A DNA stretch of 64,000 bases from Stichopus chloronotus (GCA_021234535.1 CM037843.1:32613200-32677199); one strand, 5' to 3'. Shown: positions 1-12,480, counted from the first letter of the stretch. The notes: generated by a model from the sequence alone, not told the origin. Made by a program: numbers and translations.

Positions 1-872
1 CTAAGTTAAAGTACTCTTAGATTGCCAGCAAATTCGAAAGATCCAGAGCAGCTCGTATTACACAGTGTACACAGGGATCCATTGTTTTGATTACACATGT
101 GGAGGAATTTAAGACAGGCTGAGAGAGGGACTAGAGGTAGGTAGTTGGGAGAATTGAAACTGTCTGGGGTGATAAGTATTTGTCTTTAAAGGTTAAAAAT
201 CAATACAACCATTTAATGCGGGATTCACGTTTTTTGTACCTCTGTTTCTCTTCATCAACGGAAATCACATCTTTGCAATTTGTTTGTCTTACAATTGTTG
301 CAGATATGGGTCTCCATGACTAGCCCCTCCCCTTCTGGCATACACTGATCTTACTAAGTGGATATTTAGAACATAAGTGTGCTACTGGTATGGTGGGTAT
401 GAGTATTCGTATATTGAACCTATAGCAGAAAGGTTCTTCTCTTGTTATTTTAGTTTCACCTGTCAGAAGATTATCAAGACAGTAACCTTTTATATTATAA
501 ACCTGCAATACATTGTCAAATGACATATTGTACTGTAATGAAGTACTCTGGTGAACAAATCGTTATAAATGAACACAGTTAAATTCATGCTTGAAAACAA
601 AGACAGACAATAAATAGCAATGAAAAGAAAGGTACCCTATACCACCTGTTAGTGAGTCTTTCAGGATGTACACAGGTTAATGACAACGTGGATCATGTGA
701 TTGAAGTTACGTACACAACAACACGTCACAATAAACACGATATCTGACCCCGCTGACCCCCACCCACCACCCCTTTTGCATGCACCACACACACACAGCA
801 ACACACCTACACACACGCTCGCGATATGCATAGTGTTATATTTAGTTTTATCGAATTTAATCGGAAACTTAC

Positions 873-3800
873 AAACGATCTGTCTGTATCAGATGTTTTC
901 CAATAGAAACAGGATTTCTCGGGTAGAAGCTTTTTACATGAGTTGAACTTTTGAATGTATTCTTCAGTTAATCGATGGAATAACCTCGGTGTTTGCCTGT
1001 CATGCAATCCAAGTCCGATAGGTCGGTACAAGTAATCAGAATACGCACTAAAAGGGAACAAAATATACAAAGTCAACATGACCATATAGTTTGGTTTCTG
1101 TTCAATTTAACACAAACCAAAAATCATCTTCCTCGCAATCAAACCATGTGACAACATAAACAAAAATTAAGTATTACAAAAAAATAAAGCAACGTATCCA
1201 TCACTTACTATATAGACCGGGTTTTGACCACTTTCGTGATTTGTTGCGGGTTGCACACTTTGGAAGCTTGCCCTTTATGATCCATCCTTACCTTTTACTA
1301 GCCCTCTGTGGATAGAGGCAACTCTGCTAACACATTACTACAAGCTGTTTAACAGATAATCTTTATTACTTTCCTCTATTCTTAGGTTTATTTCTCTTTA
1401 AGTTTTGGGTTTGTTCAAAAGAGACTTTGGGGGATCAACCAATGCCTCTCCGAGGGTCTCATTTTGCTCTCGGTAGCAGGTTGGCTTGCTATAGATAAAA
1501 CTCAATTTTTGTGACGACACAGTCACCCCTGGTACACCCTCCTACACTGTATAATTTTAACACGAAAACATAGGCCTCCCTTGAAGCGGCGTCATACAGC
1601 CACAAAAATGTAGTTTTGATGCATTTTTTATTTCACTCAATACGTAGTGAATATTCCTGTATGACGAAAATAAAGAGTTAAATAGATTGTAGTTAGAGTT
1701 AGAGTTAAATAGATTGTAGTAAATTGATCGTAGTTAAATACATCCTTAGGTGACATACTCAAGACAGTCGAACCGAATCGAAAGTGAATTCGGATAAATT
1801 AAGCCTCAATTCTTTAAAACATTCGACTGACTGCCCCGGGAAAATTTGCCACGGCGATAACGTTAGTTTTAAGCAGATGTTCACAATGCGACATTACACT
1901 GTTAAAAATGTAAATTGTAAAATGTAAATTTACAGAAAATAAAATAAAGAAATACAAAAGGAATACAGAAATGGTCTGGTAATTAGTTTCCAGACAATTT
2001 CTGTAATGTTTTTTTATTTCTTTGTTTTATTTTCTGTAGATTTACAGACAGTTTTTACAGTGTACAAAGGGCATATAATTCAACGCTGGAGCCAACATAT
2101 TTAATTTTGAGAGCACAATAATTGCATATGCGCAGTGAAATAACTGTGATTCTCACCAAGAAAATCATAATTTCATGGTCTGTCAAAAACTACGATACGG
2201 TACTACAATAAATAAACAAAGAAATATTTAAAGGAACTGGTCACTGAAGAAAAGATAGTTTCATAAAATGTGGGGATATTTTTTACTCTCTGTATTGGTA
2301 CAACAACTAGGATATCCTTTGTATTTCTTTATAACCTTTACTGTATTAAATGAACTTACATTACAATAGTGAAAGACGTGTGACCTTAATTTCCAAAATA
2401 TTTTAAGGTAAACCTATACAACATACTTGATCTATATTGTCACTGGTATAAAATTTTCAAGTTAAATGAGGGCTTCAATTTCAAAGAAAAACAAAGACCT
2501 CTTTTAATAATTTGCTGTTCCATGGCATTTTGGTAACCTTGAGGCCACTGGAAATTTTTCTTGAACAAGAAGTCTATCTTCAAACAGCGATATCTTGAGT
2601 TAGGAACAAGGTATTGGTGTGGGGTTTGAAATACCTGCAGTAAAATAAGATTACTCTCTTTCATTTAAGAACCCCTTCAATCGAGAGTAAAATATGTCTG
2701 TAATAAACAGCTCAATGTTCGTTGAAATATTATATTAAATGAAGTCGTTGTTGTACGTTTATGTTGCGTTTGTTTGTTATTGTTTTTCTTTTCTTTTTCT
2801 TTTTTTTTGTAATTGGTAGCTTGAGACCATACTAACCGATCAACTGGTTCTCTGACAGATAGTATAAACTTTGCGTTTGGTAATATTGCATGTAAAATAT
2901 CAGCATTGGTGAAAGGCATCCCTCTTTCCAACAGATCTGGATGATCACGAACAAGACTGTAGTGGTCATAAAATGTGGTAGATGAACCATCCCCTAAAAG
3001 CAAATGAAAATATTGATGAACTGAAATGTATGACGTTGCAACTATAATTTAATTACGAAGGAATAATTAGTAATTGGGGCCCCCAAAGAAGTGTGTCACA
3101 TAAGTTGATTCCCATTAGGCGTGCATTCAATCATAATGTATGCCGACTGAGATGGTTGGCTTTGCACCAAAGTTTCGGTGTGGTTCTCAATGGTCGTGTG
3201 ACATGAAAACGACATTTTGGAGTATTGGGTGCATTGAGCATTGCAAATATAAAAAATAGCCACAAATTCAATCAATGTCTATCAAGAATTGACCAATTTA
3301 CAGGAAAATTAGTAACTCACAGCTGGATCATGGATAAACATTGGCTAAGTATGCGAATTTGTGACGTCAAGAGATGGAGTCCTATGATATGTGTTATGTT
3401 AATCCTTTGTTTATGTAACCTTCCTTTCAACGACATTTGAGAATTTTATATGCGGCGAGGATTTTATTTCGGAAGTATGTATTTTCTATTTGAAAAATAT
3501 CGCTATCACTTACCAATGTGAAACTCAGTGATTAAGAGGCAAAATATGTAGGCTTAACAAAAGAAATACTGACACTGTGCAACACTCCACGTCATCTGCT
3601 TTGCATTTTTCTCAAACTTTGAAAAGTAACGGTAAAAGGTAAAACAGTGAAATTCCAAAGGATTTTCACTCATAGTTTTACTTTGCCGTTTCTGAATGGA
3701 GGGTGCTCTTTTCTAGAAGCATGTCACACAACCTTTAAAAACGTCAGTTTAGATAAATCTTTGTCAAAAGAGAAAGATAAAATTATCTTACCATAAACTG

Positions 3801-6800
3801 CCTTTTGATCCCCTTTATTTAATCTCGATATGAGGGCTTTACCCCGTTCGAGGTATTTCTCAAATGCTTTTGTCCCCGGTTTTCTATCTACACTCATAAA
3901 AAGAAGAAAACAAAAGACGGTTTCATCGATGGATCTTTCATTGTACGATACGTCAAGACAATGACTAGATTAATTATATTTTTATCATCATGCTACTTAG
4001 CAGTTATGATTAGCAGTTATGATTACCAGGATTCAAGCACATGATCATGCAACGATTCCAGTCCTCAAGGTTATGATTATCAAGTATCGATCAATTTCAG
4101 TCATCAAGGTTACAATTACCATGTATCGATTACAATCACCAACTTTGCTATTACCATGTTCATATCCAAGAAACAAGGTTAAAATGATCATGAAATAAGT
4201 CCAATCAGCCAATTTACACAATTACTATTTATCGATTTCAGTCATCAAGGTTACAATTACCATGCATCAAATATATTATCACCTACTTTATAATTACTGG
4301 GTATCGATTTCAGTCATAAAAGGTTACAATGACTATGAATCGATCCCACTCATCACAGTTACAATTATAGTGTATCGATCCCAATTATTAAGGTTACAAT
4401 TACCATGTATCGATACCAATCACCAAAGTTGAATTAGAATATATAGATTCTAATCACCAAGGTTACCATTACCATTCAACGACCCATCCAAACAATACTC
4501 AGAACGTGGGGTATATATCAACTTTTTTGTTGAAATAAGAAGCCCTTTTAGATTATAGTCAGCAGGATCAGATAACTTTGTGGGAGCCCTGTGTACAAAC
4601 TCATGTGGGGGCTCCCTCGACGTAAATCCTTCCATAGGACTATAAAAGCCCAACTAACAAAAGTAAGCCAAAAGTTGTGATCGCTTTCACGCCTCCCCCC
4701 CCCCCATTTCTCCTCTCCCACTCAAAATGATCCCCATAAATTTCCTTCTCACATACATGTGAGCAGGAGCAGGGTGGCGTTTTACGCCTCCGGGACAAAT
4801 TGCAATAAGCGGACCATTTGTCATTACGTAAGCGAAGCGTCACCATCGGTTGGTGGGTAGCATAACTGAAATGGTTTGACAGCGGGACTTGTCAGATTGC
4901 AAGAAATGTCACCTTCGCCGATGATTTTCGATACAACATATTTCATTTTAGAGGATTTAAGAAGGGGTAAAATTTCCTTGGTTGCCTTGGTTATTTAGGA
5001 TAATACCTTTAACACCAGCGAAGTGGAGCGCCATACCCATCAGTTGGTGCGTAGTGTACTGGAAACTTTTTGGCCAGAATAACTGCCGTCTTACAGGTAT
5101 TGTCCACTTTCAACAAGAGATCAAGAGATCAGCTAGGGATTATTTTCGCACGAAAAGGTTACTTGGGAATCCTGTCCGGCCAAAAGTTTGCTTCTAATAC
5201 AGTTTAATGAACAAGTGGTCACTAAATGAAAAAATCGTGTCAAGGGGCGCTCAGCATATTCTGTCACCAAGTGTTGTTTTAGATAGAATTAGTCATTGTA
5301 GACTTCAGCTCAATTATCTGCATGTAAACTGAGCACTAAAGGATATTGTAAGGAATGAATTATAGTGTATGATATTGACTATTTACCAAGCTGGCCCTCG
5401 AACTGGAATTTTTTTGTACAGTTTTTGTGTGTGTGTCTTTGCCGTTTTGTGGATTTTAGGGATCATTTCTCAAACGTCTTACATGGACTTCACAGATGAT
5501 GAAGGCGAGGGGACTATTTTACGGAGCTATGCATTCTCAGAGCAGCAATCAATGCCACATTGCATTGCAACAACTGTGTATCTCCCTCTATAGGCCTTTC
5601 AATTAAGCTCTCCTTTCGCTTCCGTTGATTTTTTCTCCCCCCCCCCCCCCTTCTGTATATTTCCCCTTTTCTTTTTTTTTTCTTCTCAGCTTCTAGAACA
5701 ACTTAAGACAGTTATAAATTGAATCGTCCATGCGGCAATCGCCAAATAGCCACAGTGGACAGTCCGAATGTGCATGTAAGCCGACTAAACAAAAATTAGC
5801 ACAGACGATCGTCACAAATTTCGAAGGTATATAATTGTGTCATCATTCTGATTGTTAACTGATTCCCACGTGACCAACAATAAACCATAACCATCTGAAA
5901 TACACTACACCCACCCACCCCTAAAAATACATGATGTGAATTCTGGGAGCCCCTACTTTTGTGGGGCCCTTTCGCACTTGTCCTGATGGCCCATGCTTGT
6001 ATCAGGCCTCAATGGGCATTCACAGAAGTATAAACCGACTGACTGTCAAAGGAATGAGATCCTGCTGTCTTCAAGTGCCACTACTTAGACCATATGTGAT
6101 ATCATGTATGATATGTTTACTTTCTCCTTGTTATTTTTCTGTTGGACAATCTTGGTTTGAACAAACTGAAACCTAGTCCATTAACATTGACAGCAAGATC
6201 CCGTTAGCACCATAGGTGCAGAACATGAAAAATCTGGATAGCTACGGAAATGTGTTTAAATATCGAAGGTCATAGGCTCGCACATGCTCTGTATAAAGGT
6301 TATAGAAAGAGAAGAAAGAAGCCCATTGGAGGGGGATACCAAACTACAACAGGAGATTCTATAGTGGTCCGTATTTTCCATGTTGTTTTCATTTTTTATG
6401 TAAAATCACCACACAGATTCAGCTGATATTATACCGCACCTAATTCGACGACACAATGGCAATAAAAACAGGTCCAATAATTGGCTACTATACCGCCATC
6501 CATTACCAGCCTCGTTGATTGTCAATTTGTAATGGGCGCAATTCTCCCATTCTCAATGATTACTCTATCAAACTTGTTCAATTTGTTCGCTTTTCATACA
6601 AAGATGGCCGATCGTAGGTTACACACATAAGAGAAAGCATTGATAATTCATTTTACTTCATTCCCAATAATACTTGGAGAAAGGCGTATAGTCGGAAGTT
6701 ACGTTGTGTTGTGGTCTCGTCTGCTTGGTGTATACGCTGCAGGTCTGAATATTTGCCAGACCGTGATGCATTAAAAAAATTAAAACAGTTTTACCTCGCC

Positions 6801-9228
6801 AGTAATGAGTTTCTTTTGTAGATAAGGCAACCTGGGGATGCATGGAAATTTTCGACCAGATGTCGGTTGTTCCACATTTAGATACACCAATAACAAAAAA
6901 GAATGGCAAGCACTGCAGACCCCCCTCTGTTTCTTTCCAGCAAGGGTTCTTATAGCGATGAAGAAATCTTGAAGGCACAAAATCGAATATCTGCAAATGT
7001 TAACGAAGAAAAACGTGTCAGTATATACAATGGTAATAGCCAATTGTCTTCGCGGATGTTAAGCCTGACTTTGATCTTTGATAGCCAAGTGGCCTCAATT
7101 TCAAACAAGTCTTTTTGGATTTTTTTAAATTGATTTATCGATTTTTTGGAAATATTTTGTATGGCCGATAAATTGAAGTTCCTGTATAGCTGTATGGAAA
7201 GCCTGGGCTTGAGAAAGGACTAAGTAATGTCATCTAAGTTAAAAAAAAAATAAAGGTTGCCCATTACTGCAATATGAAACAAAATGAAAGAGAAAAAATA
7301 CACTTTAACGAGATATTACTCGGTTATGAATTCAACGTATTAACAAGTGTGCAAATCTTATCGATTGAGACAATGTCTAAAAGAAACTTTCCATTTCTCT
7401 TTCACTTTTCATACACTCTTTCATGCTGATTCGGAGCCACTAAAATCCTTTTTAATACCCCATCAACATACAAGATAACTGTGGTTTATCTTGTTACCAC
7501 CTCCATCGCTTTATAGGTCATTTAAGATTTTTATCAGCTAGATGTGAGCCGAGCCTCCCCCCTCCCCATCACATGGCAAAAAATGACACGAATAAAAAAA
7601 ATAAAACAAATAACTCAGCAATTCAAAATTATGGAATAATCTTAATACTGACCTTACGAACTCAAAAAGTGAACGTATATTTAAACGGAAGTTAAAATTA
7701 GAATTCATAGAGTATTGACAACTGTTTTGATTTTACGATTAGTAACACCGCAACATTCATTTGAAGTATTTTGATGGAGGTATATTGCTCTGTAAATTGA
7801 ACATTTTTAGAACTGATTTAGGGGAGAGATTCATAACTTTTTCTTAACTTCTTCTCTCTCATTTTCCTTCTCGTATTTCTGTTTTTTATGATGGTTTATT
7901 GTTTCTTTTATTTCGACTTTTTATGTTGATTGTGTAACCTCGTGCATATTTTGTATTGTTGATATGGAAATAAACTGAACAAACAACCAACCAATTTAAA
8001 CAGAATCTTTGAAGAAGTTTGGAACTTACCTCGGGAGCAAGTTGATACAGGTCAGTTGGAATAACGCGCTTCTTATCTGGTCCACATGTCATCATTTCGC
8101 TTATATTTAACATTATTGAGGGCCCGCTGACACCCGGGTCCACTCTTTTATTTTCACCAATTAACTTCGTTTTCGGAGCTCGTATCGTTTGACCTCCTTG
8201 ATCATTGAACGAACTATTTGACGAAGGCACCGAAACATACCGCGTTGGAAATATTAGGGTTTCTCCTTCTTCCCCCGTGGAAATATTCATTTCTTTGTAT
8301 AGAGGTTGAAGATCTTTCAGCTCCAATCTTAAATATTTTGAAAGTGCCCTCTTTTCACGCCAGTCGTCCACTGCCTGTGAATGCCAGATTGGTCTCAATA
8401 GCAATCCAGCCACTGAAATGTAGACCAGAATAATGCCATAGATGAGCCGTCGTTCCTGTACAGAAAGCCACAAGTCAGACAAAAATATTTATTTGTTGTG
8501 TCACGTGATCTGTCAGGGTCTGTTGTCATGACCGTCGACAATCACGTGATCTGTTATCGTGTTAACATAATGCCCCCATCCAAGTAACTGTACAAATCAA
8601 TATCAACATTCAGACCGACTAATCAACCTACTATGCATGAAGAAAATATAAGTGTCAGGATGGCAAGTTGAACCAGCGAGCTGCTAAAGGAGCAGCCCCC
8701 TAGGTTGAATCAACATATTGGAACATGTCGACCATTCAAGCCACACCCAACCTCACTTATTCTTAGTGTGCAGAAAGTCGCCAACTAAATGGAGAAGATC
8801 TTTTAACTAAATCCACATATATTTGGTTATTTAACAATATAAAACAATTAACGTACAGATTTGGATTGAAAAAAAAAATACACCCAGTAGATTGTCTCAA
8901 ATCACTATTTAAAAAATCTCATGGTTTCCTTTCTTTCATAATGACTCAATTGCGTGCTTGCTCTGCTCACAGCTCCCACAGAGGCTTCGATCAGACGCGT
9001 GGAAGAGGGATAAGAACGCAGCAAATGGCCAGATTCCAAATGGTCTGATATGAAAAAGAATGCGAAAACCAAAAATGGAAAAACTTGCAAATTCCCACCC
9101 TCCTCCCTATCAATCATTATCATTGATATGTGTAGCCTTGAACAATTTTGGTGTGTTGTTGCTATGTGTTTTAACCACATGCAATAATTTTACCATGGTG
9201 ATGATTGGCTTACCTGTCTGATAGACAT
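873..9228 (-). CDS. Carbohydrate sulfotransferase 15-like (GalNAc4S-6ST family), 3' end outside window
   Basis: Probable Golgi type II membrane enzyme moving sulfate from PAPS to a glycosaminoglycan; the CHST15 family 6-sulfates GalNAc-4-sulfate in chondroitin. Exons read right to left: 9228-9214, 8455-8030, 6990-6795, 3887-3792, 2993-2837, 1047-873. All have GT-AG borders and matching phases, giving 355 residues. The start is the ATG of MSIRQ; this 15-nt coding exon joins directly to ERRLIYG. Residues 9-26 form the membrane anchor, followed by a variable stem with NIS, NSS-type and NIS glycosylation sites. NPCW lies at about 162-165. The 5'-phosphosulfate loop IGVSKCGTTD covers about 181-190. 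The 3'-phosphate motif REPVDRAYSDY starts at R292, with S300 eight residues on. The roughly 100 C-terminal residues are not in 1-872, so the gene runs off the left edge. Family assignment is firm; the exact acceptor substrate is inferred. Confidence 0.88.
1897..2062. mobile_element. Foldback MITE with TA target duplication (Tc1/mariner-like ends)
   Basis: The 166-bp unit starts CACTGTTAAAAATG and ends TTTTTACAGTG, flanked by TA on each side (1895-1896 and 2063-2064). Its two halves form an almost complete palindrome. A 57-nt inner arm ending GGTCTGG pairs with the arm beginning CCAGACAA with about seven mismatches, around a 10-nt loop. TA duplication plus a CACTGTAAAAA-like end suggests a Tc1/mariner-derived miniature element; the family is inferred. 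It lies in the intron between sulfotransferase exons 1047-873 and 2993-2837. Confidence 0.7.
3995..4475 (+). repeat. Degenerate minisatellite, about 32-36 bp unit
   Basis: Repeated units follow AGTCATCAAGGTTACAATTACCATGTATCGAT-like sequence; roughly a dozen diverged copies occur. The array lies in the sulfotransferase intron between exons 3887-3792 and 6990-6795. No coding frame runs through it. Confidence 0.7.
7885..7990 (-). repeat. Possible retroposon tail in the sulfotransferase intron
   Basis: The plus strand reads TTTTATGTTGATTGTG...TATGGAAATAAACTGAACAAACAACCAACC. It resembles the 3' tail of invertebrate LINE elements, including an AATAAA hexamer and a short AAACAACC-type run. No coding remnant adjoins it, so this is a weak call. 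Confidence 0.3.
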
Positions 9229-10054
9229 GGTGTCTCTTCGAGGTATTTACTTCAATTTTGAAAGCTTCCTGTAAAACCAGATATGAGGACTTGAGGTGAA
9301 GCTGCACAGGACAACAACAGTATGGAGTGGAGATACACTTCAGATAGTGTGTGTACCCTCCGCTGTATCACTCTAAACAACTTGAATATGTCTTCATGAC
9401 ACTAACTTTGTTCGATGGACTTTTGTTCTCCTTCATTCACAAAGTTCACTGACGAAAAACAATGAATGTAGGCCTATGAGAATATGATAGATAGTAGAGT
9501 TGCGCGGTGACAGGCAGTTGCATTAGTCCTATCGCATTCACTGTCCTGTACACCATAGAAGCGATCAAGCAATGGTCAAAATGAAACTGTTGATATTGAT
9601 CAAGGTTGAATGTCATCTCCCATGCTACTAATCAATAGGGAACTCTCTCTATTGTCTGCGCTCATTGAAGGATTACATATATACATGTCAAGTTTGTGAA
9701 GTGTTCTACTTACATATAGCAAAACAAAGTCTAGCAAGAATGAATTTTGGCAGGCACAGCTGTCTTCAACAGGAACGAGTTGCAAAACCGAGATAAGAGA
9801 AAATCACCGAGGCAGAACAAAGGAGCTCAGCAGCACCAAAGCAGAAAGCATAAAGAAAGGGAAAGGCCACAGTGGGTCCCACAAGAAAGGAGAACCACTA
9901 ACAAAGGGGCCTCCATAGAATGAAACCCAAAACAAAGGAAAGAGAAGAAGAGGAAGAAAAAAGAGGCAAGCATAGAAAAACTTACAGAGAGGGGGAAAAT
10001 GGCGACTGGAAAGGGTTCATTTCCTAGGTTTTCTTAACTGACGGTTCTGGCTGT

Positions 10055-10230
10055 ATAAGCCGTCGTCTGAGTTAAGTCCGAACGGGGTCAGAGTTTGAAG
10101 CTTCCAGATCCACTCTCGTTCCTTCCTGTTTAGAATTTGCTCTAGAATGTGAGCATTCTTGTCGTGTACACCATGTTGTTGCACGATTTCGAGAATCTGG
10201 AAGAAGAACAGATCAGGGGAATGCTCATGG
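10055..10230 (-). pseudogene. GIY-YIG retroelement C-terminal fragment, copy B
   Basis: The minus strand encodes ILNRKEREWIWKLQTLTPFGLN, the R.ERE.WI.KL.TL.P.GLN motif that closes GIY-YIG retroelement proteins. Copy A to its right already carries its own diverged equivalent (IIHRQSFRIEKLILNPNVIN). This is therefore probably a separate insertion rather than the missing end of copy A. The A/G-rich plus strand at 9780-10000 lies on its downstream side. Confidence 0.55.
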
Positions 10231-10533
10231 AGATGTTCATGGAGATATATTTACATCGTGTATGGAACTAAATTCCTTGAAATGGTCAGCTTCACATGTT
10301 TTTTTAAATCTGTCACAAAGCCTGAGTTTGGATTCTCCAATGTATTATCCACATGTACAGTGTATTCTTACGAACTATTGACGTAATAAATTTTATTCAG
10401 CATGAATATCAAATTCATCGCCATTTTCAACATCATGATTAGTATATGGACCTCTCCAACCTTGCGATGCGGAAAGCTACTTGAATATTACGCGTCACTT
10501 AGTTTGGAAAGAAGAAAAGGGAAAAAAGTCACG

Positions 10534-10887
10534 AAAGGGAAATAGGGCGTTTGTTTTAAAGAAAACATGCATATTTTTGAAACCAATCTTTACGGACGTA
10601 GAATGATGGATTATTAAAAAGAAGGAAGGACAGTAGCCTTCTTTTCAAGAAATAAGCTTCTCATTGACAGAAATTCAGTTATTTGTTGCTCAACACTAAT
10701 TTGTTCACCCAAACTAACTTCTCAAAATTCAAATGATTCATCTTCTACTACTCATCATATGCATAATGTTTTGAGGAGATGAAGCTCTGGTAGATGTTTA
10801 TTGATGAGGCTGAATGGTTTAACAATGATTACCGCTATTTTCTTTTGTATGTCATGTTGGTGTATTTTCAACGCCCTATTTCCCTTT
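10534..10887. mobile_element. 354-bp MITE with perfect 18-bp terminal inverted repeats
   Basis: AAAGGGAAATAGGGCGTT at 10534-10551 recurs as its exact reverse complement at 10870-10887. The 354-bp interior is AT-rich and has no coding potential. A diverged copy in the same orientation lies at 54133-54447. A target duplication is not obvious, so the superfamily is unassigned. It lies between the two GIY-YIG fragments. Confidence 0.75.
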
Positions 10888-11234
10888 AAGGGTGTGGCTA
10901 TAAATACAGAGAGAGGTAGGCTAACTAATAGTAGTTGTGTAGAGTTCGATATCTGAAAAGGTGAGTACGGTAGGGATGCATTGTGTTGTGTGTGTAGATG
11001 CGGTGCTGATGGTCACTTGTTCTTATTTATACTGCATGTCTACATTGATTACATTAGGATTTAGAATTAGCTTTTCTATCCTGAAAGATTGTCGATGTAT
11101 GATTGTTGGGTGTAACTTTTCTTGGATCAGTCCAATGCATTTAAGGGAAACGTCGTCTATAGAGTGTGATGGGGAATAACAATGTGTAATGTATGGTATA
11201 TCTGGTGCTAGTTTTATTAAAGTTGATTATTTCT

Positions 11235-11460
11235 GATTTCGTGTTGCTAGGTTACATCTTGTGGAAAGTGTGGTTTCTGTTTTGCCGACGTATTTTCTAG
11301 TGCAAGCTGTGCATGCAATACGATAAATTATTCATTTAGATTTGCAGTTCATGTGCGATGTTATGGGGGGGGGGGGGGGGAGTCTGTCTGGTTGTGGTGA
11401 TGGTAAATTTGTCTGTGTGTTTGATAGATTTGTACAGCATGCAGCGTTTTGACTTGCAGG
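11235..11460 (-). pseudogene. GIY-YIG retroelement endonuclease fragment (Penelope-like), copy A
   Basis: One minus-strand frame at about 11455-11390 has the Cys-containing linker KSKRCMLYKSIKHTDKF. Another at about 11325-11230 reads YRIACTACTRKYVGKTETTL. The Y.I.C..C...YVGKT...L..R signature is that of the GIY-YIG endonuclease joined to Penelope-like reverse transcriptases. A 16-bp C/G run near 11365 and frame changes disrupt it. Further in-family sequence, HSIDDVSLKCIGLI..., continues to about 11055 in the same orientation. The reverse transcriptase itself is not seen upstream. Related GIY-YIG retroelements cannot be excluded. Confidence 0.65.
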
Positions 11461-11964
11461 CAAAAAAAGTCGTTCTGGTGGTATGTGTGTCTTGTGTATC
11501 ATTAGATGAGGGGTCCCAGCCCGTGCGAGAAGACCTCGTTCTTTCTCTGAAGATAGTACAACAAATTACCATCTATCTGAACTTAACAAGCAATTCATAC
11601 ACCGTGGATACAGCTCACAGGTAGTAAAACAACATTTAAATGCACAAAAGCTTTCGAGACATGATCTACTAACTAACACACAAAAGAAAAACAACAGAAG
11701 AGAGTACCACTGGTAGTCACATACTCCTCTAGGAAGCTACAAAAATGCACACAAACACTGATTCTCAAGAACTCACACCTTTTTTCAAAGAACCCCCAAA
11801 CCCCCATGGTTGTCTTCCGTCGTCCCAGCTCTCTAAGAGAGAGACTGAGAAGATTATTGGGGCAAAAGAAAAACAGAACGTTTGATTGGCTTGGAGCCCT
11901 CATGTGAATACATTCTTCTCATAATCAAGTTGAATCGATAGGAAGTGAATAGTAGGCCTGCAGC

Positions 11965-12110
11965 CAGTGGCAGCACCAGGATTTTAGTTTTTTTTGGGGG
12001 GGGGAGGGGGTGAAAACTGAGGGCAAAAGAAAGTGTGGGGGAAGATCTGTGCGTAAATCGAATGCGGAGCGTGAGATTAACTAGTGGGGTCCAGGGGACT
12101 GTCTTGGTCT
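11965..12110 (+). mobile_element. End of a second hAT-family element, related to the one in WDR74
   Basis: The sequence starts CAGTGGCAGCACCAGGA and continues with a T run, a G tract and AACTGAGGGCA. Read inward from its 37795 end, the WDR74-intron element shows the same order: CAGTGGGGGCACCAGGA, a TTTGGGGGG tract, AAACTGAGGGCA, then a CGA-GTGCG-AAGC-type stretch. The two therefore look like members of one family. No matching second terminus or 8-bp duplication was found here, so this copy is truncated or diverged. Confidence 0.6.
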
Positions 12111-12480
12111 TCTGATGGGGTCCAGGGGCATAGCACTGAGGTCTTAGCAAATCTCCGGCTGGGTGAAAAACTCCATTTCCGAATAGGTATGTATTTGTTC
12201 AAAGTGCATAATTAAATGCAAAGATTCAAAAAAAATTTAAACAATTCGGATATTCCTCAAAGTTCACAAGATGAAAACGTAGGGCCCTTCATAGGGTCCA
12301 TGGGCAAAGACCCGGTGAGGTCAAGGGGAAAAATTCCTTGGAAGCTCTGAGGTTTTAGCATATCTGTGGGTGAAATATTAAGTCTCAGGATATGTGTACT
12401 TCCATAAATGAAAATTTCCAAACCTTGGAAAAATGGGGTCTAGAGGCAAAGCTCTGAAGTCTTAGCATATCTCCTTAAAA
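12085..12480 (+). repeat. Degenerate GGGTCCAGGGGCAAAGC-type repeats
   Basis: Related units start near 12085, 12116, 12293 and 12433. Each has a GGGTC-CAGGGGCA core; three of the four are followed by CTGAGGTCTTAGCAtATCT-like sequence or a diverged form of it. They directly follow the hAT-family end at 11965 and may be its interior. No gene is visible. Confidence 0.5.

Noticed and set aside
320..526. Candidate next sulfotransferase exon (VYNIKGYCLDNLL)
   Set aside because: It is preceded by a usable acceptor but lacks the expected family residues after the Cys-containing segment; the true exon is probably outside the window.
2440..2664. Minus frame following a CTGCAG acceptor, downstream of the sulfotransferase 2993-2837 exon
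   Set aside because: It does not resemble the family, and exon 1047-873 joins in phase with the exact expected residues (DRAYSDY), skipping it.
3995..4475. CRISPR-like array
   Set aside because: Units are degenerate, with no constant repeat and unique spacer structure, in a eukaryotic intron.
8456..8482. Upstream start for the sulfotransferase anchor exon
   Set aside because: The apparent start is TTG, and a strong CTGTACAG splice acceptor lies inside; MSIRQ at 9228 fits better.
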